Shown here in pieces: positions 43,601-51,531 of a stretch of DNA of 64,000 nt. The DNA is from Bacteroidales bacterium (GTDB lineage: Bacteria; Bacteroidota; Bacteroidia; Bacteroidales; Muribaculaceae). The first letter of the stretch is position 1. Each line of letters starts with the position of its first letter. The position numbers were made by a program, and so were the translations under genes. The notes under the pieces are model-generated. The model was not told the origin of the DNA and ran no database searches. It was given only the letters and a program-made list of their open reading frames with translations. Location: NCBI GenBank assembly GCA_004557825.1, contig SFFL01000011.1, forward strand, positions 1 to 64,000, read 5' to 3'.

Positions 43601-44078
43601 AGCAAGTCTCGATATAGCTGTTGTGATAAGTGACGTAAGGATTTTCGAGGTCTACCCAGTAGCCCATCGAATCGGTCAGCGAGGTCCACTCTTTGGTGTA
43701 CTTCATCACCTCCGACCGGCAGGCGCGGTTGTAGTCGTCGACCGAAATCTTCTTGCCGATATCCTCTTTAGTGATACCGAGCGACTTCTCCACGCCAAGT
43801 TCCACGGGGAGGCCGTGAGTATCCCATCCGGCCTTGCGGTCAACGTGATAGCCCTGCATCGTCTTGTAGCGGCAGAATATATCCTTGATGGTACGCGCCA
43901 TTACATGGTGGATACCGGGCTTGCCATTGGCCGATGGCGGCCCTTCAAAAAACACGAAAGGCTTGCCGTCGCGGCGGAATTCGATGCTGCGGTGGAAGAG
44001 GTCTTCCTCATTCCACTTCTTCAGCACATCCTTATTGATTTGCGAGAGATTAAAATTGTCGTATTCGGTAAACTTCAT
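40644..44078 (-). CDS. ileS: Isoleucyl-tRNA synthetase
   Basis: This 1144-residue class I synthetase charges tRNA-Ile. The HIGH-type motif is PPSANGKPGIHH (about 47-58), the KMSKS-type loop is KMSKRLGN (about 685), and the CP1 editing domain lies between them (about 190-450). A C-terminal anticodon-binding domain follows. The length and eukaryote-like architecture match the long form seen in Bacteroidetes, which is often associated with mupirocin tolerance. It has a good promoter and an 80-nt leader with a strong hairpin (44120-44148). Confidence 0.95.
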   Translation of the reverse strand: MKFTEYDNFNLSQINKDVLKKWNEEDLFHRSIEFRRDGKPFVFFEGPPSANGKPGIHHVMARTIKDIFCRYKTMQGYHVDRKAGWDTHGLPVELGVEKSLGITKEDIGKKISVDDYNRACRSEVMKYTKEWTSLTDSMGYWVDLENPYVTYHNSYIETCWWLLKQLYDKGYLYKGYTIQPYSPAAGTGLSSHELNQPGCYRDVKDTTCVAQFLCTDPTEAMKGWGNPYFLAWTTTPWTLPSNTALAVGPEIEYNIVRTYNPYSGDPETVVVAVALMNSMFNQKAAGMKLDEYEKGGKLIPFEVVATVKGKELVGLHYEQLIPWMNPGEGAFRVIPGDYVTTEDGTGIVHIAGTFGADDLRVSRQAGVPPLTLIDRDGNVRPMVDLQGRFFRIEDIDEKYLAENVDVEAYRPWAGKYVKNAYDSTKTDKDETLDVEICMWLKANGKVFKIEKHVHNYPHCWRTDKPVLYYPLDSWFVRTSAVRDRLIDLNSRIKWKPAATGSGRFGKWLENLQDWNLSRSRYWGTPLPIWRTTDGKEEICIDSISTLYAEIDKAVEAGVMKENPYKVKGFVPGDYSRENYDKIDLHRPYVDDIVLVSASGKPMYRESDLIDVWFDSGSMPYAQIHYPFENKEALESGKCYPADFIAEGVDQTRGWFYTLHAIAGMVFDTNSFKAVISNGLVLDKDGNKMSKRLGNAVDPFATIEKYGSDPVRWYMIANSAPWDNLKFNPDGIAETVRKTFNTIYNTYSFLALYGNVDGFTGAEQQVPVSERPEIDRWVLSLLNTVVRNVTEALDDYEPTRAARAISTFVSDDLSNWYVRLNRKRFWGTGLSTDKLAAYQTMLTCLTTVARLMAPFSPFFADRLYRDLTAPAAEAQGKEPVSVHLTDFPKVDESLVDPALEKRMNMAQVVTSLVLSLRRRVNIKVRQPLQALMIPVSDDSMRADLEAMKPLILSEVNVKEMKLVDDSEGVLVKSVKPDFKKLGPKYGKQMKAVAAAIAAMSQQQIAALEREGSIELALADGSALVELTDVDIHSEDIPGWLVANEGSVTVALEVEVTPGLRKEGIARELVNRIQNIRKLRDYDITDHITVTVEPSEFTAGALADFRDYIASQVLAEAIVEEPVPAPREDEVLDIDGTEVKVKIDRI

Positions 44079-44119
44079 CTTAGGTGACGATTGGTTTCGA
44101 TTGATTTCAACAAGCTAAC

Positions 44120-44148
44120 GGTGCCCCGGAGCACTGCTCCGGAGAACC
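44120..44148 (-). promoter_or_regulatory. Stem-loop in the ileS leader
   Basis: A 13-bp stem (one mismatch, one wobble) pairs 44148-44136 with 44132-44120 around a 3-base loop; the core CCGGAGC/GCTCCGG is perfect. It sits about 40 nt upstream of the ileS start. It lacks a U-run, so it is not a simple terminator. A leader-control role is possible. Confidence 0.55.
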
Positions 44149-44165
44149 CTCATTTTTTCCGACGG

Positions 44166-44197
44166 CAAAGTTAGCGTTTTTCCCTCACATTCCCAAA
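44166..44197 (-). promoter_or_regulatory. Promoter of ileS
   Basis: TTTG (44197-44194), a 20-bp spacer and TAACTTTG (44173-44166) on the minus strand match the consensus exactly. The leader is about 80 nt. The remaining gap to 44307 shows nothing else. Confidence 0.85.
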
Positions 44198-44307
44198 ACT
44201 CCCGCCTCTTATTTCATCAGTTTTTCCGGGGGTCTACACCTTATTTATATGTTTGCGGCCATATTTCCGGGTTTGCAGCCATCTATGAGTTGGCGGCCGA
44301 TTATTCC

Positions 44308-44667
44308 TTACGGCTCACGGAACAGGCGAATCAGTGCCGGAATGCCGAGGATAGCTATGCAGGAAACCATAATCAGACTCATCAGGCACATATATACGAT
44401 TGATTCGATGCTGAAACTCGATTTCACAGCATTTACAATCGTCATAACCTCAGCTCCGCAAAGACACACCCCCCCGAAGCCATAGAATATCCACTGCCAG
44501 TGTGCGCCCATGAAAGCGCGCTGTCTTTCGGGCAGCAGGTTCATCACCTGGCGCACAAACCAGGGATTCACAGGCGCCTGCGGCAATTTCGCTTGCAGTT
44601 TTTCTGCTATTTCGGCATCAACGGAATGCATTTCGGAGGAAGTAGAATGTTTATCAGCGTGTTTCAT
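44308..44667 (-). CDS. Small membrane protein downstream of an ECF sigma factor
   Basis: This 119-residue protein has a cytosolic N-terminus of about 55 residues (helical, AEIAEKLQAKLPQAPVNPWFVRQVMNLLP) and two membrane helices (about 60-80 and 90-112). I do not recognise the family. The gene lies 38 bp after the sigma factor, the usual place for an anti-sigma factor, and the topology fits one, but this is inference. No periplasmic sensor domain is present. Confidence 0.65.
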   Translation of the reverse strand: MKHADKHSTSSEMHSVDAEIAEKLQAKLPQAPVNPWFVRQVMNLLPERQRAFMGAHWQWIFYGFGGVCLCGAEVMTIVNAVKSSFSIESIVYMCLMSLIMVSCIAILGIPALIRLFREP

Positions 44668-44705
44668 ATCGGCAAAGAGTGATAAAGCTTACATTAAATT
44701 TTCAG

Positions 44706-45254
44706 TCAGAACCTATCAGGGTCCGACATATATTGTTCAAGATGATTTCTCGCACGCGACAGGTGCGACTTCACCGTGCCCGATGGCATACCGGTAATTT
44801 TCACAATATCCTTAATCTGAAGTTCTTCGAGATAGAAAAGCAGTGTCACCAGCTTTTCCTTTTCAGGAAGCTGCTCCACTGCCCGGGCCACATCCATACG
44901 GGCATCGAGCGCCGAATGCATATCCGCCGCAGGCGTCATCCGGCAGGCATCCACCGGCTCGTAAGCCATACGCCCTTCGCGGCGGTACCAGGAGCTGTAT
45001 TCGTTTATGGCAATGCGGTAAAGCCAGGTGCGAAACCCCGACAAGCCGTGGAAATTTCTCACCGCCATCCACGCCTTGATGAATGTTTCTTGTGCCAGAT
45101 CTTCGGCAAGGTAGACATTCCCGCCGGTAAGGTTGACGAGGAACCGCCTGAGCCCCTGCTGGTGCATCTCCACAAGCCGCGAGAAAGCCTCGCGGTTGTC
45201 GGATGCCATACAGAGGGCCAGGAGCTTGATTTCTTCAAGTCGGCGGTTCGCCAT
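44706..45254 (-). CDS. ECF-type RNA polymerase sigma factor
   Basis: This 182-residue sigma factor has region 2 (about 20-90; LAEDLAQETFIKAWMAVRNFHG, RTWLYRIAINEYSSWYRRE) and region 4 (about 120-175; LPEKEKLVTLLFYLEELQIKDIVKITGMPSGTVKSHLSRAR). It should redirect polymerase to a small regulon. The next gene may encode its membrane partner. The stimulus is unknown. Confidence 0.9.
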   Translation of the reverse strand: MANRRLEEIKLLALCMASDNREAFSRLVEMHQQGLRRFLVNLTGGNVYLAEDLAQETFIKAWMAVRNFHGLSGFRTWLYRIAINEYSSWYRREGRMAYEPVDACRMTPAADMHSALDARMDVARAVEQLPEKEKLVTLLFYLEELQIKDIVKITGMPSGTVKSHLSRARNHLEQYMSDPDRF

Positions 45255-45327
45255 CTTCAGTGTTATGGAAACTTATGTTTAATAATCAGCTGTAGTGTAT
45301 AATAATATCAGCAGGGATGTCCAACAA

Positions 45328-46356
45328 TCATTGAGGGCGATAAGGAGGAGGTGTCATTTCATCGTCGGGCGCGGCAGCCTGTGCCGGCTCCTCGGGTACA
45401 TTATTCACTTCCGGAGCAGCCGGGCACCAAGGCTCCTGCACCGGATTCTGCGGCGGATACTGACCCGGCATCGGCTGACCCGGCATCGGCTGACCCGGCA
45501 TCGGCTGACCCGACATCGGCTGACCCGGCATCGGCTGACCCGGCATCGGCTGATCGTAGGGCATTTGCTGGCCGTAAGGCATATAGGGCGGATGGAATCG
45601 CTGACGCGGCTGCTGCGGCACATAGAAGTAGCCCAGCATTCGGCCTATGCCTATGAGCAAAGGCACCAAACCTACCACGATCCAGAACCCGGTCTGCGAC
45701 AGTACTCCGGCTACAAGCAGGGCTATTCCCACCGCCATCAACGTAATGGCTGCGTAGAATTTGCCGGTATCGCGCATCGTGTTTTCACCTTTTTGCTTGC
45801 TCTGAGGCATATAGAACTCCTCCGGTAGTGGGTAATTGCCCTCGATAGCTTTTTCAATAATCTTGTTGCGGGCACGGTTGCGCCGGTTGCTGTAGACAAG
45901 CGCTACTACCACAATCGTCACGATAGATATACAGGGCAAACCGAATACATAAAACAGTATCATAAATATCGGCCGGGAGTGGCGCGACAGTTGCCTCATC
46001 TCCCTCTCCTGGCTGGCAAACTCATCGGATTGGCTTACCAGGTCGGAGATAGCGTATGTTTTTCCGTCATATACCAGGTTCCACATACCATCCTCGATGG
46101 TGATCTGCGGAGGCACCAGCGCCTCACCTTCCTCAAGGTGCCTTGTGTAATCGGTATTCGCCACAACAGCCGACGAGTCGATTCTCAGCTCAACGGTCTT
46201 CACGCCGGAATCGACACGCATCTGTATCGAAGCTACGGTTTTGCCACTTTCAGCTATAGAATCTGTGTTAACGGTGACTGCTGTATTCACAGTCTGAGCG
46301 ACGGTGCTTACGCATACCCAGATAAAAGAAATAATAAGTGAAATTAGATTTTTCAT
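45328..46356 (-). CDS. DUF6249-like membrane protein with PMPGQ repeats
   Basis: This 342-residue protein has a signal peptide (about 1-21), a periplasmic region (about 22-128), a membrane helix (about 130-155) and a second hydrophobic pair (about 200-240). This arrangement resembles DUF6249 proteins of Bacteroidales. A Pro/Met/Gly/Gln-rich tail with six near-identical PMPGQ units (about 269-300) follows. The function is unknown. It lies 73 bp upstream of the sigma factor gene on the same strand and may be co-transcribed. Confidence 0.7.
   Translation of the reverse strand: MKNLISLIISFIWVCVSTVAQTVNTAVTVNTDSIAESGKTVASIQMRVDSGVKTVELRIDSSAVVANTDYTRHLEEGEALVPPQITIEDGMWNLVYDGKTYAISDLVSQSDEFASQEREMRQLSRHSRPIFMILFYVFGLPCISIVTIVVVALVYSNRRNRARNKIIEKAIEGNYPLPEEFYMPQSKQKGENTMRDTGKFYAAITLMAVGIALLVAGVLSQTGFWIVVGLVPLLIGIGRMLGYFYVPQQPRQRFHPPYMPYGQQMPYDQPMPGQPMPGQPMSGQPMPGQPMPGQPMPGQYPPQNPVQEPWCPAAPEVNNVPEEPAQAAAPDDEMTPPPYRPQ
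45460..45553. repeat. 15-bp coding tandem repeat
   Basis: Six copies of CTGACCCGGCATCGG (one with a single change, CGACATCGG) lie end to end at 45460-45549. They encode the PMPGQ repeat of the DUF6249-like protein. The unit is a multiple of three, so copy changes keep the frame. Confidence 0.95.
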
Positions 46357-46450
46357 ATTTAGATTGTTATCTAAGAAAGAGTCTGTTTTCAGGGTCGTTT
46401 ACTGATTTAGACGGCGAAAGTGCCGTACAGGTTGCAAAATAACAAAAAAA

Positions 46451-46483
46451 TTTGTTGATTCCCGCCGAATCTTGCTACCTTTG
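46451..46483 (+). promoter_or_regulatory. Promoter of ispE
   Basis: TTTG (46451-46454), a 21-bp spacer and TACCTTTG (46476-46483) fit the consensus. The leader before ATG 46569 is about 80 nt and contains a near-repeat, CCTGCGCAGATA and CTTGCGCAGATA. Confidence 0.75.
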
Positions 46484-46568
46484 TGCTCCTTTCCGCCTGC
46501 GCAGATACCATTTTTCGTTCTGCTTGCGCAGATATTTTGCCCCAAACACAATTATATCATATACTCCT

Positions 46569-47399
46569 ATGCTTCTGTTTCCCGATGCGAAGGTCAATCT
46601 CGGTCTCAACGTGGTGTCTCGCCGCCCCGACGGCTATCACAACCTGGTGACTCTGATGCTTCCCATTCCCTCAAATGATATTCTTGAGATAGTGCCTTCG
46701 GCCTCCGGCAAGGGCGATACACTCACCTGCACCGGGCGCACTGTCGACTGCCCGATGGAACGCAATCTTGTCTACAAGGCTTTGCAGCGACTGAGAGCGC
46801 AATTCCTTATTCCGCCGGTCGACATCTACCTGGAGAAACAGACACCCGACGGCGCCGGCTTGGGAGGCGGGTCGGCCGACGCCGCATACACGCTGAAGGC
46901 GCTAAACTCTATTTTCAATCTCGGCGCTTCCGACCAGCTGCTGGCTCAGACGGCGGCAGAAATCGGTGCCGACTGCCCATTCTTCATCTACGACCGCCCC
47001 ACCCTCTGCACCGGCACCGGCACCACCATGGAGCCTTTTCCGCTCGACCTGCCCCGGGGGATGTGGATAGTGCTGGTGAAGCCCGATGTATACGTGTCCA
47101 CCGCCCAGGCCTACGGGATGCTCACTCCCCGCGAGCCTGCCACACCGCTGCAGGAGCTGCTGCGCCTCCCCATAGAGCAGTGGCAGGGGAAAGTGCTCAA
47201 CGACTTTGAGCCGGGTATCACGGCAAAATTCCCCGTCATCGGCCAAATCAAGCAGCTTTTGCTCGATGCCGGAGCCGTTTACGCCTCGATGAGCGGAAGC
47301 GGTTCGGCCGTCTACGGCCTATTCTCCGGAGAGCCTTCCGAGCAGGATATTAAACCCTTGACGCCCCTCGGTTGTTATCTTGTAAGAAAGATTTCGTAG
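46569..47399 (+). CDS. ispE: 4-diphosphocytidyl-2-C-methyl-D-erythritol kinase
   Basis: This cytosolic GHMP-family kinase carries out the ATP-dependent step of the non-mevalonate isoprenoid pathway. The N-terminal DAKVNLGLNVVSRRPDGYHNL (about 6-26) with the catalytic Lys, the ATP-binding PDGAGLGGGSADAAY (about 94-108) and C-terminal SMSGSGSAVYGLF are all present. The length of 276 residues is normal. ATG at 46569 was chosen because the upstream extension to 46452 spans the promoter. Confidence 0.93.
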   Translation: MLLFPDAKVNLGLNVVSRRPDGYHNLVTLMLPIPSNDILEIVPSASGKGDTLTCTGRTVDCPMERNLVYKALQRLRAQFLIPPVDIYLEKQTPDGAGLGGGSADAAYTLKALNSIFNLGASDQLLAQTAAEIGADCPFFIYDRPTLCTGTGTTMEPFPLDLPRGMWIVLVKPDVYVSTAQAYGMLTPREPATPLQELLRLPIEQWQGKVLNDFEPGITAKFPVIGQIKQLLLDAGAVYASMSGSGSAVYGLFSGEPSEQDIKPLTPLGCYLVRKIS

Positions 47400-47491
47400 C
47401 AGAGCCGACTGCCAAACGTCAGCCTCCGGTGAGTTTGGCAAAGTTTTTGCTACAAATCAGATTACAACTTAGAATAAAAACACTTACCTCT

Positions 47492-48067
47492 ATGAATAAA
47501 GACAAGAAACATGTCGACCCCGCCGACGTAGAAAATACTCCGACTGAACAGGCTGCAGAATCTTCCGAGAATCAGGAGCAGGCCGCTCCCGAGCCCACCG
47601 AACTTGAAAAGGCCAACAATCTGCTGGCTCTCAAGGATGAAGAGCTGGCCAAAGAGAAGAAGGAATATATGTTCCTGATGGCTGAGTTCGACAACTTCCG
47701 CAAGCGCACTCTTCGCGAGCGCACCGAACTTATCAAGAACGCCTCAGAGAAAGCCCTGCAGGGTCTGCTTCCGATCGTCGACGATTTCGAGCGTGGCCTC
47801 GATGCCATCCACGACTCTTCCGATGCAGAGGCAGTAAAGGAGGGTATGACTCTCATTTATAATAAATTCGTGAAATATCTCGCCGACAATGGCGTGAAAC
47901 CGATGGAATCGACCGGCGCCGACTTCAACCCCGATATCCACGAGGCTGTGGCTATGGTGCCCGCCGACGACGAAACTCCCGCCGGCAAGGTCAAGGACAC
48001 TGTCCAGAAGGGCTATATGCTCAACGACAAGGTGCTCCGTCACGCCAAAGTGGTAGTGGCGCAGTAA
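47492..48067 (+). CDS. grpE: Nucleotide exchange factor GrpE
   Basis: This 191-residue co-chaperone releases ADP from DnaK. The N-terminal ~50 residues are acidic and unstructured, followed by a long coiled coil (about 50-110; FLMAEFDNFRKRTLRER) and the beta-wing domain (about 135-190; DFNPDIHEAVAMVPADDETPAGKV, GYMLNDKVLRHAKVVVA). The ATG at 47492 matches the family start; the longer frame from 47372 overlaps ispE. It sits 35 bp upstream of dnaJ; dnaK is not in the window. Confidence 0.94.
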   Translation: MNKDKKHVDPADVENTPTEQAAESSENQEQAAPEPTELEKANNLLALKDEELAKEKKEYMFLMAEFDNFRKRTLRERTELIKNASEKALQGLLPIVDDFERGLDAIHDSSDAEAVKEGMTLIYNKFVKYLADNGVKPMESTGADFNPDIHEAVAMVPADDETPAGKVKDTVQKGYMLNDKVLRHAKVVVAQ

Positions 48068-48102
48068 TTTCCATTCCCCTCAACCAGCAAACTTAGCCCA
48101 CG

Positions 48103-49290
48103 ATGGACAATAAAAGAGATTATTATGAAGTGCTTGGCGTAAGCAAAACCGCCACTGCCGACGAAATAAAGAAAGCCTACCGTAAGCTGGCCATCAAATA
48201 CCACCCCGACAAGAACCCCGGCGACAAAGCTGCCGAGGAGAAATTCAAGGAGGCGGCCGAAGCTTACGATGTGCTCTCCAATGAGGAGAAACGTCAGAAA
48301 TACGACCAGTTCGGCCACTCGATGGGTCCGCAGGGCTTCGAAGGCTTCGGCGGTCAGGGCGGATATTACAGCACCGGCGGTATGTCGATGGACGATATCT
48401 TCTCGCAGTTCGGCGACATCTTCGGCGGCCACTTCAATTTCGGCGGCGGATTCGGCGGCGCTACAGGCGGCCGCGGCTCACGTCGTCAGCAGGCGCCGCA
48501 GCGACGCGGCTCCGACCTCCGCATCAAGGTAAAACTCACCCTGGAGGATATCGCCAAGGGTGTGAGCAAGACGCTCCGCATCCCCACCTACGTGCCCTGC
48601 GAGCACTGCCACGGCACCGGCGCCAAAAACGGCACAGCTTTCACCACCTGCCCCACCTGCCACGGCACCGGCACTGTCTCCCAGACTGTCCGCTCGATTT
48701 TCGGCGTACAGGAAGCCCAGTCGATCTGCCCCCAGTGCGAAGGCTCCGGCAAAGTAATTTCCGAAACCTGCTCCTACTGCAATGGCGAAGGCATCCAGCG
48801 CAAGGATGAGACCGTATCGTTCACCATCCCCGCAGGCGTTTCCGACGGTATGACCCTGAAAATCGCCGGAAAGGGCAACGCTCCTGCCCGCGGCGGTATC
48901 AACGGCGACCTGCTCGTGGTAGTGGAGGAAATCAAGCACCCCGAACTTATCCGCGACGGTCAGGATGTAATCTACAACCTGATGCTCGACCTCCCCACGG
49001 CCGCTCTCGGCGGCGCGGTGGAAGTGCCTACAATCACCGGACGCGCCCGCCTGAACATTCCCGCCGGCACCCAGCCCGGCAAGGTGCTCCGCTTGCGCGG
49101 CAAGGGCATCCCCTCCGGTCAGGGTGGCGCTATGGGCGACGAACTTATCAATATTATGGTGTATGTGCCTGAAAAGCTCAACGACCAGGAGAAAGCCGCG
49201 TTCGAAGCAATGCGCGACCAGCCCAATGTGAAGCCCGACCCCTCCACTGTTCACCGCCTGTTCTCCAAGCTCAAGCACATCTTCCAGTAA
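48103..49290 (+). CDS. dnaJ: Chaperone protein DnaJ
   Basis: This 395-residue Hsp40 delivers unfolded proteins to DnaK. It contains the J domain with HPD (about 35-37), a Gly/Phe-rich linker (about 75-125), four zinc-finger CxxCxGxG repeats (CEHCHGTG, CPTCHGTG, CPQCEGSG, CSYCNGEG; about 166-235) and the C-terminal substrate domain. It is a full type I DnaJ. It is probably co-transcribed with grpE. Confidence 0.95.
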   Translation: MDNKRDYYEVLGVSKTATADEIKKAYRKLAIKYHPDKNPGDKAAEEKFKEAAEAYDVLSNEEKRQKYDQFGHSMGPQGFEGFGGQGGYYSTGGMSMDDIFSQFGDIFGGHFNFGGGFGGATGGRGSRRQQAPQRRGSDLRIKVKLTLEDIAKGVSKTLRIPTYVPCEHCHGTGAKNGTAFTTCPTCHGTGTVSQTVRSIFGVQEAQSICPQCEGSGKVISETCSYCNGEGIQRKDETVSFTIPAGVSDGMTLKIAGKGNAPARGGINGDLLVVVEEIKHPELIRDGQDVIYNLMLDLPTAALGGAVEVPTITGRARLNIPAGTQPGKVLRLRGKGIPSGQGGAMGDELINIMVYVPEKLNDQEKAAFEAMRDQPNVKPDPSTVHRLFSKLKHIFQ

Positions 49291-49375
49291 TCCACCCAGC
49301 CGGAGGAGGCTGCGCACGGAAGACTTCTCCGAATGGATTCCAGGATAGATAGGAAAAATGGTGGCCAGCTACGCC

Positions 49376-49484
49376 GGCCCTTCGCAGACAGCACCCTCCC
49401 CCTTCGCAGACAGCCCCCTTCGCAGACAGCCCCCTCGCAGACAACATCCCGCCCCCACGAAGCCATCACCCCCTCGCAGACAGC
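49376..49484. repeat. C-rich short repeats (TCGCAGACAGC) upstream of typA
   Basis: Five copies of CCC(T)TCGCAGACA(G/A)C occur at about 49378, 49400, 49416, 49432 and 49471, with variable spacers. The 49291-49620 gap between dnaJ and the typA promoter holds no credible gene: frames crossing it are repeat-derived and lack starts or family similarity. Confidence 0.75.
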
Positions 49485-49623
49485 ACACAGATTCCGCTCA
49501 TCGCTCCGAATCGTTGGGTTTTCGTGGGAGCTTGCAGCGGGCTCGGACGGGATTTTTCGTGCGCGCGTAAAAAACTCGCGTAAAAAGTTAAGCCGTAACA
49601 GAGTGCGTTATGGAAAAAATTCG

Positions 49624-49631
49624 TAACTTTG
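49624..49631 (+). promoter_or_regulatory. -7 box of typA
   Basis: TAACTTTG is an exact consensus match, about 25 bp upstream of ATG 49657. No clear -33 motif is visible. Confidence 0.6.
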
Positions 49632-49656
49632 CCGATTGAAATTGAAAATTTACTTT

Positions 49657-51456
49657 ATGCAAAGTATACGCAACATCGCTATCATCGCACACGTGGACCA
49701 CGGTAAAACCACGCTTGTAGACAAAATGCTTTTGGCCGGGCATCTCTTTCGTGAGAATCAGAATGCCGGCGAACTTATCCTTGACAACAATGATCTGGAA
49801 CGCGAAAGAGGCATAACAATCCTCTCTAAGAATGTTTCCATCAACTATAAGGACACCAAAATCAACATCATTGACACTCCGGGACACGCTGACTTCGGCG
49901 GCGAGGTGGAGCGCGTGCTCAATATGGCCGACGGATGTCTGCTCCTTGTCGATGCCTTTGAAGGCCCGATGCCCCAGACCCGATTCGTGCTTCAGAAAGC
50001 CATTCAGATGGGTCTGAAACCTGTAGTGGTAATCAACAAGGTCGACAAGCCCAACTGCCGCCCCGACGAAGTGCAGGAGATGGTGTTCGACCTGATGTTT
50101 AACCTCGATGCCACTGAAGATCAGCTCGACTTCCCCACCATCTATGGCTCGGCCAAGAACGGCTGGATGTCGACCGACTGGAAAAAGCCTACCGACAACA
50201 TCATCCCTCTGCTGGATGCCATCCTCGAATATATCCCCGCCCCGAAAACCTTAGAGGGCGACCCGCAGATGCTCATCACCTCGCTCGACTACTCCAACTA
50301 TGTAGGTCGAATCGCCGTGGGCCGTGTGCACCGCGGCACTCTCAAGGAGGGTATGGAAATCGGCCTGTGCCGCAAAGATGGCACCGTATCGCGTCAGCGC
50401 ATCAAAGAGCTGCACACCTTTGAGGGTATGGGCCGCAAGCGCGTAAGCGAAGTTTCCTCCGGTGATATCTGCGCACTGGTAGGTCTGGAAGGGTTTGAAA
50501 TCGGCGATACCGTCACTCTGCCCGACACTCCGGAGGCCCTGCCGCGCATCGCCATCGACGAGCCCACAATGTCGATGACCTTCACCATCAACGACTCCCC
50601 CTTCTTCGGCAAGGATGGCAAATACGTGACCTCGCGTCACATTCAGGACCGCCTTATCCGCGAACTTGACAAGAACCTCGCCCTACGCGTGGAGAAAGGT
50701 GAGCGCGAAGACCAGTGGATTGTCTACGGTCGAGGCGTGCTCCATCTGTCGGTACTCATCGAGACAATGCGCCGCGAAGGATACGAGCTGCAGGTAGGTC
50801 AGCCGCAGGTTATCGTCAAGGAAATCGACGGCCGCAAGTGCGAGCCTGTGGAAATGCTCACAATCAACGTCACCGAGGAATATGCCTCGAAGATGATTGA
50901 TATGGTCACCCGTCGCAAGGGCGATTTGGTGTCGATGACCTCGCAGAACGACCGTGTGCATATGGAATTCGTCATCCCCTCGCGAGGCATCATCGGCCTG
51001 CGCAACAATGTGCTCACCGGCTCTGCCGGCGAAGCCATTATGGCTCATCGCTTCCTGGAATACCAACCCTGGAAGGGCGATATAGAGCGCCGCACCAACG
51101 GCTCGCTCATAGCCATGGAGGCCGGCACTGCCTACGCATATGCCATCGACAAGCTTCAGGACCGCGGCCGCTTCTTCATCTTCCCGCAGGAAGAGGTTTA
51201 CGCCGGTCAGGTTGTGGGCGAAAGCGCCAAGGACAAGGATATTGTCATCAATGTAACCAAGTCGAAAAAGCTCACCAACGTGCGCGCTTCGGGCACCGAC
51301 GAAAAAGCCAAAATCGTGCCGCCCGTTGTGTTCAGCCTTGAGGAAGCCCTCGAATACATCAAGGAGGACGAATATGTGGAAGTAACTCCTCACCATATCC
51401 GTCTGCGCAAAATCATCCTCGACGAGCTGGAGCGCAAACGTGCCAACAAGGCATAA
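49657..51456 (+). CDS. typA: Translational GTPase TypA/BipA
   Basis: This ribosome-binding GTPase assists 50S assembly and stress adaptation. The G domain has AHVDHGKTT (about 9-17), the switch region ERGITI, DTPGHADFGGEVERV (about 71-85) and NKVD. Elongation factor-like domains II, III and V and the TypA-specific C-terminus follow (total 599 residues). ATG at 49657 (MQSIRNIAI) was chosen; the frame before it opens only with TTG at 49636. Confidence 0.95.
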   Translation: MQSIRNIAIIAHVDHGKTTLVDKMLLAGHLFRENQNAGELILDNNDLERERGITILSKNVSINYKDTKINIIDTPGHADFGGEVERVLNMADGCLLLVDAFEGPMPQTRFVLQKAIQMGLKPVVVINKVDKPNCRPDEVQEMVFDLMFNLDATEDQLDFPTIYGSAKNGWMSTDWKKPTDNIIPLLDAILEYIPAPKTLEGDPQMLITSLDYSNYVGRIAVGRVHRGTLKEGMEIGLCRKDGTVSRQRIKELHTFEGMGRKRVSEVSSGDICALVGLEGFEIGDTVTLPDTPEALPRIAIDEPTMSMTFTINDSPFFGKDGKYVTSRHIQDRLIRELDKNLALRVEKGEREDQWIVYGRGVLHLSVLIETMRREGYELQVGQPQVIVKEIDGRKCEPVEMLTINVTEEYASKMIDMVTRRKGDLVSMTSQNDRVHMEFVIPSRGIIGLRNNVLTGSAGEAIMAHRFLEYQPWKGDIERRTNGSLIAMEAGTAYAYAIDKLQDRGRFFIFPQEEVYAGQVVGESAKDKDIVINVTKSKKLTNVRASGTDEKAKIVPPVVFSLEEALEYIKEDEYVEVTPHHIRLRKIILDELERKRANKA

Positions 51457-51531
51457 CACTCTGGCGCCCCGGTACTTTCCAAGCTACCTCCTCTCCCCAA
51501 TCCATTCCGCAATTTTCAATACACCCGCATA

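Noticed and set aside
42102..44087. Open frame of 661 codons opposite ileS
   Set aside because: Same reasoning: antisense shadow of a highly conserved synthetase in a GC-biased codon pattern.
45460..45553. Possible CRISPR or intergenic satellite
   Set aside because: The repeat has no spacers and is in frame within a coding sequence.
49376..49484. Possible CRISPR array
   Set aside because: Repeats are about 14 bp with spacers of only 2-25 bp and no Cas genes nearby.
49333..49626. Pro/Thr/Arg-rich frames across the dnaJ-typA gap
   Set aside because: They are translations of the C-rich repeats and run into the typA promoter.
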